From contig NZ_WNXZ01000001.1 in the NCBI RefSeq assembly GCF_009733845.1, forward strand, positions 1,116,001-1,180,000: 64,000 nt of DNA. Reading direction: 5' to 3'. A model generated the notes under the pieces. The model had not been told where the DNA came from. It worked only from the letters and a program-made list of their open reading frames with translations, and did not search any database. How positions within the stretch are numbered: position 1 is the first letter of the stretch; every line of letters starts with the position of its first letter. Below are positions 1 through 12,457 of the stretch, piece by piece. Both the position numbers and the translations under genes were made by a program. This stretch comes from Pseudactinotalea terrae. GTDB taxonomy: Bacteria; Actinomycetota; Actinomycetes; Actinomycetales; Beutenbergiaceae.

Positions 1-2
1 TG

Positions 3-224
3 CTAGCCAACGTCGCACCGCGCAAGACGGTCAACCCCAACGTCGGCAGCTACAGCTTGAAGCATCTCGTCGAGCGTGCGATGGGCACCTACATCGAGAA
101 CGGCGTCCTGATCGCCGCCGCGATCGGTGCCGGGTACGGCTACCGGCGTGAGCCGGGATGGTCGCCGAACGCGACGCTGGCGATGTCCTCGGTCAGCGTC
201 AAGCAGCTTCGCAACCGGATGTAG
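3..224 (+). CDS. Hypothetical protein, C-terminal fragment
   Basis: The gene begins before the window; 73 codons remain, ending at TAG 222-224. The readable core is LKHLVERAMGTYIENG followed by an Ala/Ile-rich stretch and SPNATLAMSSVS. From memory, short proteins with a SYxLKHxxE, GxYxxNGxxIxAA pattern occur in actinobacterial phages and plasmids, but no function is known to me. The fragment sits directly before a long repeat-rich non-coding region, so it may close an upstream operon. The coding call rests on the good actinobacterial codon pattern and the mixed, protein-like composition. Confidence 0.6.
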   Translation, partial: LANVAPRKTVNPNVGSYSLKHLVERAMGTYIENGVLIAAAIGAGYGYRREPGWSPNATLAMSSVSVKQLRNRM

Positions 225-466
225 GGCTTGCTCGTCGGCGGCGGGGAGGGCACACCGCGCGTGTCCCCGCCGTCGCACGCTCACCGGCCGGTGAGCCGCC
301 AGCGGCGGTAGCCGGACGGGGTCGGTGAGCTGGTTGCCTGCCCGGTGCTGGCTGCTGGCGGGGTGGTGCCGGCGCTCCTCCCCCAGACCCCCTCTAATGA
401 GCTCCCTCCCCTTCCTCGCTGGCGCTCGGTCGGGTCGGTCGCTTTGGCGCTTCGCGCTGGTGGTGG

Positions 467-514
467 CGTGGTGTTGGGCGTGGTGTTGGGCGTGTCGTGG
501 CGTGGTGTTGGCTG
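467..514 (+). repeat. Short tandem repeat, CGTGGTGTTGGG type
   Basis: Two adjacent copies of GTGGTGTTGGGC are followed, after a 10-nt diverged unit, by a third copy GTGGTGTTGGCT. The block lies inside the G/T-rich strand-asymmetric part of the non-coding region. Function unknown. Confidence 0.6.
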
Positions 515-602
515 CGTCGGCTGCGCCGCCGGAGGGCGGCGCGGGGGGTACGGGAGGCGCGGCGCCCGGGGCCCGCGGGGCGGGGCGTGGGCGCTGCGCG
601 GG

Positions 603-908
603 CGTGACGGTTCGTGGCGGGGTTGTGGCACCGCTGCGCGGTGCGGCGGGTGCGGGGTTGGCGGGTGCGTGCGGGTCGCCAGGGGCGTCACGGTGCCGTG
701 ACGTTGATCGGTCCGGTTCGTCCCGTTCGTGCGGGGTCCACGTGGTGGTGCGGGAGCGGGTCGCGATGTGACCGGTCCGCGGGCTTGCGGAGTGCGTGAC
801 GTGGGCGTGACGACACCCGGTGGGTGCGCACACCTGTTCGAAACTACGTACGGGTGTTCGACCCGTGGGCGTGGCGTCTACGTGACGTCGACGTCACGAC
901 ACCGTGAC
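603..908. repeat. Cluster of CGTGAC/GTCACG hexamers (iteron-like)
   Basis: CGTGAC occurs at 603, 697, 795, 806, 881 and 903, and its complement GTCACG at 687 and 893. Pairs form inverted repeats: 687-702 with a 4-nt centre, and 893-908 with a 4-nt spacer. Such spacing is typical of protein-binding arrays (replication iterons, partition sites or operators), but no cognate protein is identified here. Confidence 0.5.
881..898. repeat. Perfect 18-bp palindrome
   Basis: CGTGACGTCGACGTCACG reads the same on both strands and is the strongest dyad in this non-coding region. It embeds two of the CGTGAC hexamers. It is a likely site for a dimeric DNA-binding protein. Confidence 0.7.
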
Positions 909-1301
909 AACACCACCCCTGCGATTGGACCACCCAGCACCCCCGACCTGTGCCGGCGCCCAGCGCCGAAACAGGTGACCGGGCACGACGCCCCCAGGCG
1001 GCGCGCACGGACAGTCGCTGCACCAAGCCGACAACGCGACGGCAGCGAGGAACGAGCAGACGACACGATGACGGCACGCAGCAACTCGGGGCCGACCCGC
1101 ACCCTAAGGACAAACGCCCCCAAGGCGTGAGACCGAAAGGCAGGGGAGGGTTGCGGGCGCGACGCGCCGGCCTTCCTTGGGGGTTACCGGCCCGGCAAGT
1201 CCGACGCATGCGGTCCTTGCTTGGGCTACTCCCCCGAACCTGCTCGGGCGGCCTGCGCGGGTTCCGGCGCATGTTCGACTGGTATGAGGACACGTACACC
1301 C

Positions 1302-3725
1302 ATGCAGGCCTGGCGACTGGAGCGGGCCGGGTCGATGGACCCCAACCCGACGACCTTCACCTCCCGGTCGGGCCAGTTCGCCCGCACGGCCGGTGCGCTC
1401 GGTGGCGGGACGCTGCTGATGCTGCGCACCGGGGACCAGCTGACGGGGTACGCGCTGCTGCCCAAGACGACCGAGTCGGAGACCGCGGTGGCGCACCTGG
1501 CCTCCGCGGTGGCTGCCAGCGCGGTCCCGATGGAGCAGATGCCGGACCTGACGCAGGCCTCGACGATCGCCACCGCAGTGATCGACCCGGACGGTGCGGC
1601 GTCGCGGGAGTCGCTGCAGGGCACCGACATGGCTGAGGCGGCGCGGGCGATGTCGGTGGCGATGTCGGCTGGGGACTGGGCGGCGGTCACGATGCGGGCG
1701 CCGTCCTCGCGCGAACGGAACCGGCACCGGCGATGGTTGGCCGACCGCCTGGGCACCCAGTCCCCCACCCATCACTCCATCGGCACCGAGGCCACGGTCA
1801 TCACGATCCGGGTCGGTTCGAGCTCGGCCCGTTCGGCGCGGTTCCTGCTGGGGCAGGTGTGTGCGGCGCTGCCCGGGTTCGACGTCAAGACGCGCGCCGT
1901 GGTGCCCTCGTCCAGGACTGCGCGGGTGCTCGCCACGGTGGGTACGGGTCTGGTGTTGTGGGGTGCCGCCCGGTGGGGGCTGGCAGCGATCCAGACCGAC
2001 TGGATGCCGCAGCTGCCGTGGGCCCGTATCGGTGACCTGGGCGGTGTCGTGCTGACGGCGTTGGCGACGCTGTGGGCCTTCGGGGTGCTACGTGCCCCAG
2101 GTGATGGCGCCCGTGCCGCGCTGGCCTCCGGCCGGCTCCGCGGTGCACACCGCCCCTGGTGGAAGGTGCGGTGGCGGGGGCCACGGACCATCACCCCCAA
2201 GGACAGCCCCGCCAAGCACGTCCCGGGCTCCTACCCGTTGGCGCGGACGGGGTTCCTGGTCGGGCCGCAGATCGTGACCGGCCTGGTCGCCCCGCACGCC
2301 GGCGCCACCTCCGGCGAGTCCTCGACCGCGGCCCGTGCGACCCCCTCGACGTTGACGCGACGCATCGGACCGCTGGTCGGTGTCGGGGCCGACGGGGCGA
2401 AGGTGTACCTGTCGGCCGAGGACATGCTGTACGGGGTTGGTCTGCTTGGCCGGCCCGGGTCGGGCAAGTCGCAGCTGGTCCGTTCGCTGTTCGCGTGGTC
2501 GTTGCTGGAGCGGCGGCACCCGGCGCACGTGGAGGGCTTCCCGGGTGCGGCGCACGGTCTGATCGCGTTCGAGTCCAAGGCCGACGGTGCGGTCATGTAC
2601 GAGCAGTGGGGAACCATGCTCGGTCAGCGGCCCGTGCTCGTGGAGGTCGCCGACCCGGACACCCCGGCGATCGACCTGTTCCAGGTGCCCGGCACCGTGA
2701 AGGACAAGGCGACGTTCTTCGTCAACGCGATGCGGTACGCGTTCGGTGAGGAGGCCATCGGCAACCGTGCCTACCCGGCCCTGATCCAGCTGTTCACCGG
2801 TGCTCTCGCGGTCACCCCGACCATCGCCTCGCAGGTGCCGGGTGTGCGTCATGACGCCTCCCCGGTGTACTACGCGTTCGTCCTGGTCGGCGGTGAAGGT
2901 GAGAGCGCTGCGACCGGTCTGGCTGCGGAGATCATCGCCGAGGCGGTCCGGACCGAGAACGGCTCGGACCCCGAGTCCCCGTTGCAGCTGGCGCGTCGTG
3001 AGCTGGTGCCGCTGTTCCAGGACATGACCCCGGCGGCGCGACGCTCGATGCTGGAGTCGGCCACGAACAAGGTCCGCCAGATCGCGGCTGCCGAGATGTG
3101 GTGGTCCCCTGCCCGCACCAAGCGGTCCTGGTCGCAGGTGCTGACCGACCACTCCGTTGTCGTGATCAACACCGGCACCACCCGGTCGGGTCTGCAGGTC
3201 GACGACACGTTGACGGACTGTGTCGGTTCGATGCTCATGTACGGGCTGCAGTCGGCGATCAAGCGGACCTGCGCCGGGTGGCAGGAACAGGGCAAGTTCA
3301 CCTCCATCTTCGCCGACGAGCTCGCCCTGCTGGCCGGGTCCTCCCCGGAGGTGCTGGTGTGGCTGCGCAACCAGGGCCGCTCCTACGGCGCCCGCCCGGT
3401 GTTCGCCACCCAGTACCCCGACCAGCTGGACCCGCAGGTGCGGATGGCGCTGATGTCGTTCTCTACCCTGATGACCTTCGCTCAGGACAACGCCACCGTC
3501 GCCGAGCAGGTCGCCACCGATGCCGCGGTCGACGGTTCGGCGTGGACGGCCGCCGACGTGGTGAACCTGCCACGGTTCAACGCCATCCTGCGGACCAACG
3601 TCGCGCAGCGTCGGGTCTCGGCGTGCACCTTCTCGGCGCCGCACTTCGAGGCGGACATGTCGACGTTCTCCCTCGAGCAGGGCTACGGGGAGCTGGCCAC
3701 CCTCTCGCGTGGGGCGATCTGGTGA
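1302..3725 (+). CDS. VirD4/TraG-like conjugal transfer ATPase
   Basis: An 807-aa membrane-anchored P-loop ATPase. Two hydrophobic segments lie near residues 208-230 and 247-267. A Walker A motif, GRPGSGKSQ, is near residue 382 and a Walker B-like FADELALLAG near residue 670; ATQYPDQLDPQ near residue 705 fits the sensor region of HerA/FtsK/VirD4 pumps. The N-terminal ~200 residues form a soluble domain I do not recognise. Coupling proteins of this family hand DNA to the transfer channel at the inner membrane. The start is uncertain: ATG 1302 is chosen, but ATG 1284 and ATG 1335 are in frame and none has a clear Shine-Dalgarno. The stop overlaps the next gene start (GTGA), so the two are co-translated. 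Confidence 0.8.
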   Translation: MQAWRLERAGSMDPNPTTFTSRSGQFARTAGALGGGTLLMLRTGDQLTGYALLPKTTESETAVAHLASAVAASAVPMEQMPDLTQASTIATAVIDPDGAASRESLQGTDMAEAARAMSVAMSAGDWAAVTMRAPSSRERNRHRRWLADRLGTQSPTHHSIGTEATVITIRVGSSSARSARFLLGQVCAALPGFDVKTRAVVPSSRTARVLATVGTGLVLWGAARWGLAAIQTDWMPQLPWARIGDLGGVVLTALATLWAFGVLRAPGDGARAALASGRLRGAHRPWWKVRWRGPRTITPKDSPAKHVPGSYPLARTGFLVGPQIVTGLVAPHAGATSGESSTAARATPSTLTRRIGPLVGVGADGAKVYLSAEDMLYGVGLLGRPGSGKSQLVRSLFAWSLLERRHPAHVEGFPGAAHGLIAFESKADGAVMYEQWGTMLGQRPVLVEVADPDTPAIDLFQVPGTVKDKATFFVNAMRYAFGEEAIGNRAYPALIQLFTGALAVTPTIASQVPGVRHDASPVYYAFVLVGGEGESAATGLAAEIIAEAVRTENGSDPESPLQLARRELVPLFQDMTPAARRSMLESATNKVRQIAAAEMWWSPARTKRSWSQVLTDHSVVVINTGTTRSGLQVDDTLTDCVGSMLMYGLQSAIKRTCAGWQEQGKFTSIFADELALLAGSSPEVLVWLRNQGRSYGARPVFATQYPDQLDPQVRMALMSFSTLMTFAQDNATVAEQVATDAAVDGSAWTAADVVNLPRFNAILRTNVAQRRVSACTFSAPHFEADMSTFSLEQGYGELATLSRGAIW

Positions 3726-5206
3726 GCGTCTCCGCCGTCGCCCCGGGCAACCAGCACTCCCCCACCCGATGGGAGGATGAACGGGTCCGCATGGTCGACC
3801 TGGCCGACCGTGGCTGCACACCCGGGTGGGGTGCGGCGGAACGGCTCGACCCGTACTGGGGTGGCATGTGGACTCAGGGGTCGAGCGCCTTGTGGGTCTC
3901 GCAGAAGTTGGCCCGCACCCAGCAGACCTCGGGTCTGGCGCGGATGCCCCGCTCGCTGGACATGAGCGTCGACGAGGCACGGGAGGCGGTGCGGTCCTCA
4001 CGGCACTTCGGTGCCCGGCTGGCGGCGCTGGCCGCGATCGACCAGTGGCGGACCGTCTCGGTGGAGCAGCTGGCCGCCATCACCGGGTGGGAGCACCTGG
4101 CCTCCCCGGACCCGCGGTCGCTGGTCGCGCTGTTCGCGCTCGGGGTGCTCGACCGTGGCACGTTCGCCTCAGCGTTGCTGCCCGGTGCGGCGACCGCCCG
4201 CTCGACGCTGTACCGGCCCTCCCGCTCGGACGCCTTCGACAAGGAGGTGGCACCGGCGCTGTCCTGGGAGCAGCAGGTCGCGGTCACCGGTGGCAGCCCG
4301 TGGGACTTCCGCCGCCAGTTCGACCGGCACAACCTGCTGGCCACCGAGCTCGGGCTACGGGTCGCGCAGTTCTGCGACATCGGCACCGTCGTCGGCGAGA
4401 AGCTCTCGACCATCGACTTGCTCGCCGGCACCGGCCTGGGCCGGACGGAGGTCGCTGACGAGCGCGCCGCTGATGTGACGCTCGTGCGCGGTGACGGTCT
4501 GCGCATCGCAGTGGAGCTGACCGCCTCGGCGGGCCCCGACTTCAAGGAGAAGGTGCGCCGCTGGGCCAAGCTGCTGGTGGAACGTCCGTTGGCGACCTCA
4601 GGGCTGACAGTGCTGTTCGTGGAGGCCGCACCCCATGATGGTGACTACCGGTACGGGTCGGGCCCGACGGTGCGGTCGCAGGTGTACAAGGCAGTCGCGC
4701 AGGTGGTCAAGCAGTTCCCCGGCACCGGGGCGGACCGGGTCGCGGACCGGTTCGGTGTGGTGTCGTGGTCGCAGTGGTTCCCGGCACCGGGCACGGTCTC
4801 GCGCGCGTTCCTGACCCTGGAGGTCGACCGCCCGTCCGGTCCGGCCGATGACCGGTGGCAGCGGGCCGGCCTGCTCGACGTCATCGACACCCCGCTGGAG
4901 GCACGCGACCCTGCCGCCTTGACGGCCGTCATCGACAACGCCGCCACCTTGCTGGGCACGCCGCACTGGTTGCGGGCAGCGAGCAACGCGCCGGCGCTGT
5001 GGCCGGTGCTCATGCAGGCCAACGGCTGGGCGGGGCTGCCGGTGCCGCCGCCGTCGCGGGCGACCCGGTTCTCCGGGCAGCGTCCTGAGGCAGCCCGCGG
5101 TGTGGTGGGCGTCACCCGCCCGTGCGAACGGATGCGGATCGATACCGCGACGAGGGCTGCCCGCACCGCCGACGTGGCGGAGAACACACCAGACGTAGTG
5201 TGGTGA
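3722..5206 (+). CDS. Replication-relaxation-like protein
   Basis: A 494-aa protein starting with GTG 3722, overlapping the ATPase stop by 4 nt. The middle reads as a winged-helix-like region (SVEQLAAITGW, then ALGVLDRG). It is followed by HNLLATELGLRVA, RAADVTLVRGDGLRIAVEL and a later FKEKVRRW. That order (HN-x-A, aD-dG-iavE, K-x-x-W) is what I know from the actinobacterial replication-relaxation family, which combines winged helices with a nuclease-like fold. Such genes often follow a TraG-like ATPase in actinobacterial mobile elements, matching this context. The role in transfer or replication is not established here. Confidence 0.6.
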   Translation: MSVSAVAPGNQHSPTRWEDERVRMVDLADRGCTPGWGAAERLDPYWGGMWTQGSSALWVSQKLARTQQTSGLARMPRSLDMSVDEAREAVRSSRHFGARLAALAAIDQWRTVSVEQLAAITGWEHLASPDPRSLVALFALGVLDRGTFASALLPGAATARSTLYRPSRSDAFDKEVAPALSWEQQVAVTGGSPWDFRRQFDRHNLLATELGLRVAQFCDIGTVVGEKLSTIDLLAGTGLGRTEVADERAADVTLVRGDGLRIAVELTASAGPDFKEKVRRWAKLLVERPLATSGLTVLFVEAAPHDGDYRYGSGPTVRSQVYKAVAQVVKQFPGTGADRVADRFGVVSWSQWFPAPGTVSRAFLTLEVDRPSGPADDRWQRAGLLDVIDTPLEARDPAALTAVIDNAATLLGTPHWLRAASNAPALWPVLMQANGWAGLPVPPPSRATRFSGQRPEAARGVVGVTRPCERMRIDTATRAARTADVAENTPDVVW

Positions 5207-5342
5207 ATCGGCGGAATCTGGCGGTCGTGTGAGCCGTGTGACCCACGACTCAGGCTAAACGGGTACCGCCGAGACGGTGGCCCATCGGATAGTTGACGCT
5301 GCCAACAAAATCCGGCACCCATCGAAGGAACACCCACCTGTC

Positions 5343-6254
5343 ATGAACCTGCCCAAGCTCACCGCGGCCACCACCATCGCCCTGGTCGCTCTCGGCGCCA
5401 CCACCGCCAGCCTCGTCGCAACCGCCGCTGCCAGCCCAGGCAGCTACCCCCTCGCCGTGAGCGAGGTCCCCGACCGGCCCGCCATGATCCGCGGCGTGAC
5501 CCTGACCGCGGTCCAGGCCATGCGCGCACTGCTCCCCCACACTCTGGAGCACCTCGCCGACGACCTCATGACCGAGCGAGCTGAGGAGAAGGTGTCACGC
5601 ACCGACCTGCCCGCCACCGCCGGGAAGGACCCGGTCGACCTCGACGGGGTCACCACATCCGGTGCGGGCACGACCGTCCCGGCGGCGAGCTGGCACACCG
5701 AAGACAGGGACCTGTTCGGCAAGAGCCCGAGTGCCGGCCCCGCGCAGTCACCGGTCGAAGACGGGGAGGAGGACTACCACCTCATCATCGACCTTGACGG
5801 GACGCCACCGCTCGAGTCCCCGATCGAGGATGTCGAGACGCCGCAGCCGCCGATCGAGTTGCCGCTGCCCGACGAGGGGTGGACCGACCCGATCCTCGAC
5901 CCGATCGACAAGCCCGACCTCGACCTGTCCCCCGAGGACCTGCTGCGGGCCGACGTGCTCGCCGCCGTGGACCAGTGCATGCTCCCCGACGCCACCAACA
6001 CCTGCGGCCTCTACTCCTCTATCGGGGCCGGCGCCACCCGCGAGAGCGGGGTGCTGTTCCCGAACGGCCCCCTCGACCCGAGCACCGAGACCCTGACCGT
6101 CACCGAGCAGGGCTTCGACTGGGACCTGGGCCAGATGGAGCTCCAGTTCTACAGCTACATCGACGGCAGCTGGACGACCGCGACCCTGGATGTGCACGCC
6201 CACAACGACCCGAGCACCGGCAGCATCCTCATCGAGTTCAGCCCGGCTATCTGA
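5343..6254 (+). CDS. Secreted acidic protein of unknown function
   Basis: A 303-aa protein with a clear signal peptide: MNLPK, a hydrophobic core TTIALVALGATTASLVA and a likely cleavage near ATAAA-SP. The mature part has a Pro/Asp/Glu-rich low-complexity middle (residues ~140-200) and a C-terminal domain with two cysteines (DQCMLPDATNTCG). It looks like an extracytoplasmic protein with a flexible linker. A GAAGGA lies 13 nt before ATG 5343, far for a Shine-Dalgarno. It follows the transfer genes after a 136-nt gap and is closed by a hairpin terminator, so it is probably its own unit. No family recognised. Confidence 0.7.
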   Translation: MNLPKLTAATTIALVALGATTASLVATAAASPGSYPLAVSEVPDRPAMIRGVTLTAVQAMRALLPHTLEHLADDLMTERAEEKVSRTDLPATAGKDPVDLDGVTTSGAGTTVPAASWHTEDRDLFGKSPSAGPAQSPVEDGEEDYHLIIDLDGTPPLESPIEDVETPQPPIELPLPDEGWTDPILDPIDKPDLDLSPEDLLRADVLAAVDQCMLPDATNTCGLYSSIGAGATRESGVLFPNGPLDPSTETLTVTEQGFDWDLGQMELQFYSYIDGSWTTATLDVHAHNDPSTGSILIEFSPAI

Positions 6255-6267
6255 CCCACCCCTCGAG

Positions 6268-6294
6268 CCCCGCAGGCACACCTGGCCTGCGGGG
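6268..6294 (+). terminator. Hairpin terminator
   Basis: A perfect 10-bp stem, CCCCGCAGGC/GCCTGCGGGG with a 7-nt loop, lies 14 nt after the stop of the secreted-protein gene. It is followed by GTTCCTCT rather than a strong T-run, as is common in actinobacteria. Confidence 0.75.
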
Positions 6295-6342
6295 GTTCCT
6301 CTCGCCCCCGCAACGCCCTCTCGGCGCGGTGCGGCCGGTCTG

Positions 6343-6353
6343 CCGCACATCTA
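6343..6353 (+). promoter_or_regulatory. Start-associated motif 1
   Basis: CCGCACATCTA, with 9 nt between CAT and ATG 6360. First of a series of near-identical sites (core CCGCACAT) placed 9 or 10 nt before start codons across the window, taking the place of a Shine-Dalgarno. It could be a leaderless promoter element or a translation signal. Confidence 0.85.
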
Positions 6354-6359
6354 CAGGTC

Positions 6360-6491
6360 ATGGCAGCCGATGACAGCAACGATCAGTACGGGCGCGACAT
6401 CGACTCCTGGCTGGAGCGTGTCGGTGGCCGCCTCATCGCGGGCCTGGGCATCGGGCTGGTCATCTGGGGCGCCGTGGTGGTGCTCGGGTGA
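6360..6491 (+). CDS. 43-aa single-pass membrane microprotein
   Basis: A short gene starting 9 nt after the start-associated motif. It encodes an acidic head (MAADDSNDQYGRDIDSW) and one transmembrane segment, LIAGLGIGLVIWGAVVVLG, ending at the C terminus. TGA at 6489-6491 overlaps GTG 6488 of the NERD gene, so the pair is translationally coupled. Topology would be N-in or N-out with no periplasmic or cytosolic tail. The conserved motif and the 4-nt overlap make it a real gene despite its length. The function could be anchoring or modulating a neighbouring transfer protein; this is inference. Confidence 0.75.
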   Translation: MAADDSNDQYGRDIDSWLERVGGRLIAGLGIGLVIWGAVVVLG

Positions 6492-7117
6492 GCCAGCGTC
6501 GACCCGGCCAGGTCATCGGCCGCCCCGGCGGTGGACTGGAGGCCGGACGCAACCAGTGGGCCGCCAACGCCGACGTCGCCCGTCAGGGACACGCCGGCGA
6601 GCTCCGAACCGCTGCGGTGCTCGACCCCATCGCCCGCACCCCCGGCGGCCCGACAGTGCTGCATGACCTGACCATCCCCGGCTCGCGCGCCAACATCGAC
6701 CACGCGCTGGTACGCGGGAGTGACGTGCTGCTCATCGACTCCAAGCAGTGGAAGCCCGGCCGGTACTGGACGCTGCCGGGCCTGGGCACCTTCCGCGGCC
6801 GGGAGCGGTTCAGCTACGCCGACAAGGCAACCATGGCGATGGCGGTGGACAAGGTCCGCACCCATCTGGAGGCCAACGGTGTCCAGGCCCGGGTGCTGAC
6901 CCCGCTGGTCGTCATCTGGCCGAGCTCGAAGCGTGGCACGGTCCGCACCCTGTTTCTGCGCATCCCTTGCGCCCGCGTGATCGCCGGGGATTCCCTGGCC
7001 CGGGCCGTCGGGACCGGCAGGGCCGCTGACCCGCAGGTCGTGGCCGCCCTGGCCAAGCTGCTGCCCGCGCACCGTCCCGTCCGTACCGCCTCCCCTGCCC
7101 CGACCGACACCTGGTGA
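6488..7117 (+). CDS. NERD-domain (nuclease-related) protein
   Basis: A 209-aa protein with the hallmarks of the NERD domain: GHAGELRTAAVL (residues ~35-46), VLHDLTIPG, then ANIDHALVRGSDVLLIDSKQW. The D-H-x-V and D-S-K residues correspond to the putative nuclease site of this restriction-endonuclease-like fold. NERD proteins are known mostly from plasmids and mobile elements and are presumed to act on DNA. GTG 6488 is used, overlapping the upstream micro-membrane gene. The following FtsK-like gene starts 66 nt downstream behind a possible separate promoter. Confidence 0.85.
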   Translation: MSQRRPGQVIGRPGGGLEAGRNQWAANADVARQGHAGELRTAAVLDPIARTPGGPTVLHDLTIPGSRANIDHALVRGSDVLLIDSKQWKPGRYWTLPGLGTFRGRERFSYADKATMAMAVDKVRTHLEANGVQARVLTPLVVIWPSSKRGTVRTLFLRIPCARVIAGDSLARAVGTGRAADPQVVAALAKLLPAHRPVRTASPAPTDTW

Positions 7118-7124
7118 GCGTTTC

Positions 7125-7143
7125 CCGCCATAGGGACAGCAGG
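7125..7143 (+). promoter_or_regulatory. Possible promoter element, CCGCCATAGGGACAGCAG type
   Basis: A CCGCCATAGGGACAGCAG stretch lies 41 nt before ATG 7184. A near copy (CCGCATAGGGAGAGCAG) lies before the other FtsK-like gene at 57274. Both starts also have a normal Shine-Dalgarno, so these sites would act on DNA, with TAGGGA as a possible -10 box. Confidence 0.4.
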
Positions 7144-7183
7144 AGGCGCGCCGTCGACGCGCGCCCGTGACCGAGAGGTACCG

Positions 7184-11422
<4,239 letters not shown>

Positions 11423-11466
11423 CCCGCACATCCCGGGCAGCGACGACCCGGCGGGCCCGGACCGGT

Positions 11467-11477
11467 CCGCACATCTA
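11467..11477 (+). promoter_or_regulatory. Start-associated motif 2
   Basis: CCGCACATCTA, 10-nt gap to ATG 11485. Confidence 0.9.
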
Positions 11478-11484
11478 CCCCGGC

Positions 11485-11790
11485 ATGAGCCAGCAACGCG
11501 TCCCGAGCGGTGTCAGCACCGGAGGTCAGTACACCCAGGTCCCGCGCACCGAGACCGACGTCACCCTGGCCGCCGGCGCCCACGACATCCCGGACGAGCG
11601 AATCTCGCCCGTCACCGGTCGTCGCATCATCAGCCTCCCCCGCCGCCGGGTCACCCTGAGCCCCGAGGAGACCGAGCAGCTGCTTGCGCGGATACACCCG
11701 GTGGATCCGGAGCAGATGTGGCCCTCGCGACGCAAGGCCATCCGGGAGGCCGCCGAACGCAACGGCGCGATGAACAGGGCGCTGCGCTGA
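11485..11790 (+). CDS. GGQF-tag protein, 101 aa
   Basis: The start-associated motif fixes ATG 11485. The tag is MSQQRVPSGVSTGGQYTQ followed by VPRTETDVTL, one of the few versions with Tyr instead of Phe. The remaining 65 residues are basic and Arg/Pro-rich with LSPEETEQLLARIHPV and a C-terminal helix RKAIREAAERNGAMNRAL. No known domain. Directly followed by another motif-driven tagged gene 34 nt downstream. Confidence 0.75.
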   Translation: MSQQRVPSGVSTGGQYTQVPRTETDVTLAAGAHDIPDERISPVTGRRIISLPRRRVTLSPEETEQLLARIHPVDPEQMWPSRRKAIREAAERNGAMNRALR

Positions 11791-11806
11791 GCTTGCCAGC
11801 GCACCC

Positions 11807-11817
11807 CCGCACATCTA
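11807..11817 (+). promoter_or_regulatory. Start-associated motif 3
   Basis: CCGCACATCTA, 10-nt gap to ATG 11825. Confidence 0.9.
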
Positions 11818-11824
11818 TGCGGGC

Positions 11825-12445
11825 ATGACCGCCATCGCCCATCGCAAGCGCCAGCGCGCCGGTATCCGTACCGGTGGCCAGTTCGCGCCCGACCATCGTT
11901 CCGAGCCCGCCGTGAGCCTGGCCCGCCAGCAGGAGGCGCTGCGCGCCCTCGGCACCGAGAGCCTGCGCGCACCCCGCGCCCTGGGTGGCGGCACCCAGCC
12001 GGCGCTGCCCGGCATGTCGCGGACCGGTGCGGGCCCCTCGGCCTGGCTGCTGTCCCCCGCCGCCCGCTACCGGGCCGGGGAGGAGACCGTCACCGACCTG
12101 ATCGCCGAGCACGGCTGGACCCCCGTCGCCCCCGTCGAGCAGCCGGACGCCCGCTTCACCCAGCAGGCCGCCGCCACCAACGGCGACCAGATCGTGCAGT
12201 CCTACGTGCTGCCCGGGCGGGACACCACCTGCCTGGTCCTGCTGCCCGCTCATCAGGACGGCACCGACCCGTGGCTGGACGCCCAGTTCATCAGCATGCA
12301 GGGCCGTGCGGTCTCGGTGCACACCGTGCAGGCCGCCACCGGCATCGTCAGCCTCGACGTCGAGGAGGAGTCCGACGCCCAGGCCCGCCGCGGCCGGCTC
12401 ACCCCGGCCGATCTCGCCCGCCACGTCCACGACCTCGCCGCCTGA
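11825..12445 (+). CDS. GGQF-tag protein, 206 aa
   Basis: The tag is HRKRQRAGIRTGGQFAPD then HRSEPAVSL at residues ~5-32. The rest contains an Ala/Arg-rich linker and a folded-looking C-terminal half (VTDLIAEHGWTPV, then VLPGRDTTCLVLLPAHQDG, then AVSVHTVQAATGIVSLDVEEE), which could be a small beta-rich domain. No family recognised. The next gene starts 12 nt after the stop with its own Shine-Dalgarno. Confidence 0.75.
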   Translation: MTAIAHRKRQRAGIRTGGQFAPDHRSEPAVSLARQQEALRALGTESLRAPRALGGGTQPALPGMSRTGAGPSAWLLSPAARYRAGEETVTDLIAEHGWTPVAPVEQPDARFTQQAAATNGDQIVQSYVLPGRDTTCLVLLPAHQDGTDPWLDAQFISMQGRAVSVHTVQAATGIVSLDVEEESDAQARRGRLTPADLARHVHDLAA

Positions 12446-12457
12446 GGAGCACCAGCC

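Larger units (their letters stand above)
225..1301. other. Repeat-rich non-coding region
   Basis: About 1.1 kb without a convincing gene. Open frames here are long only because stops are rare at this GC content; their translations are Arg/Pro/Ala-rich and lack domain features. The plus strand between about 430 and 780 is strikingly rich in G and T. It holds short tandem repeats, a cluster of CGTGAC hexamers with a perfect 18-bp palindrome, and a 9-bp inverted repeat (CCCCCAAGG at about 1117 and CCTTGGGGG at about 1172) enclosing a smaller GGCGCG/CGCGCC hairpin shortly before the ATPase gene. The position and repeats would suit a control region, partition site or origin; this is inference. Confidence 0.5.

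Noticed and set aside
3-833. A 276-codon open frame on the minus strand over the left non-coding region
   Set aside because: Its product is Pro/Ala/Arg/His-rich with no domain; it overlaps the repeats and the upstream gene fragment. Long open frames without stops are expected by chance at this GC content.
1110-1190. Structured region with CCCCCAAGG/CCTTGGGGG arms before the ATPase gene, considered as a riboswitch
   Set aside because: It does not match c-di-AMP, cobalamin or other riboswitch consensus features I know; recorded only as an inverted repeat.
2088-4001. A 637-codon minus-strand frame opposite the ATPase genes
   Set aside because: It mirrors the codons of two clear plus-strand genes with Walker motifs and gives an Arg/Gly/Val-rich product; antisense shadow.
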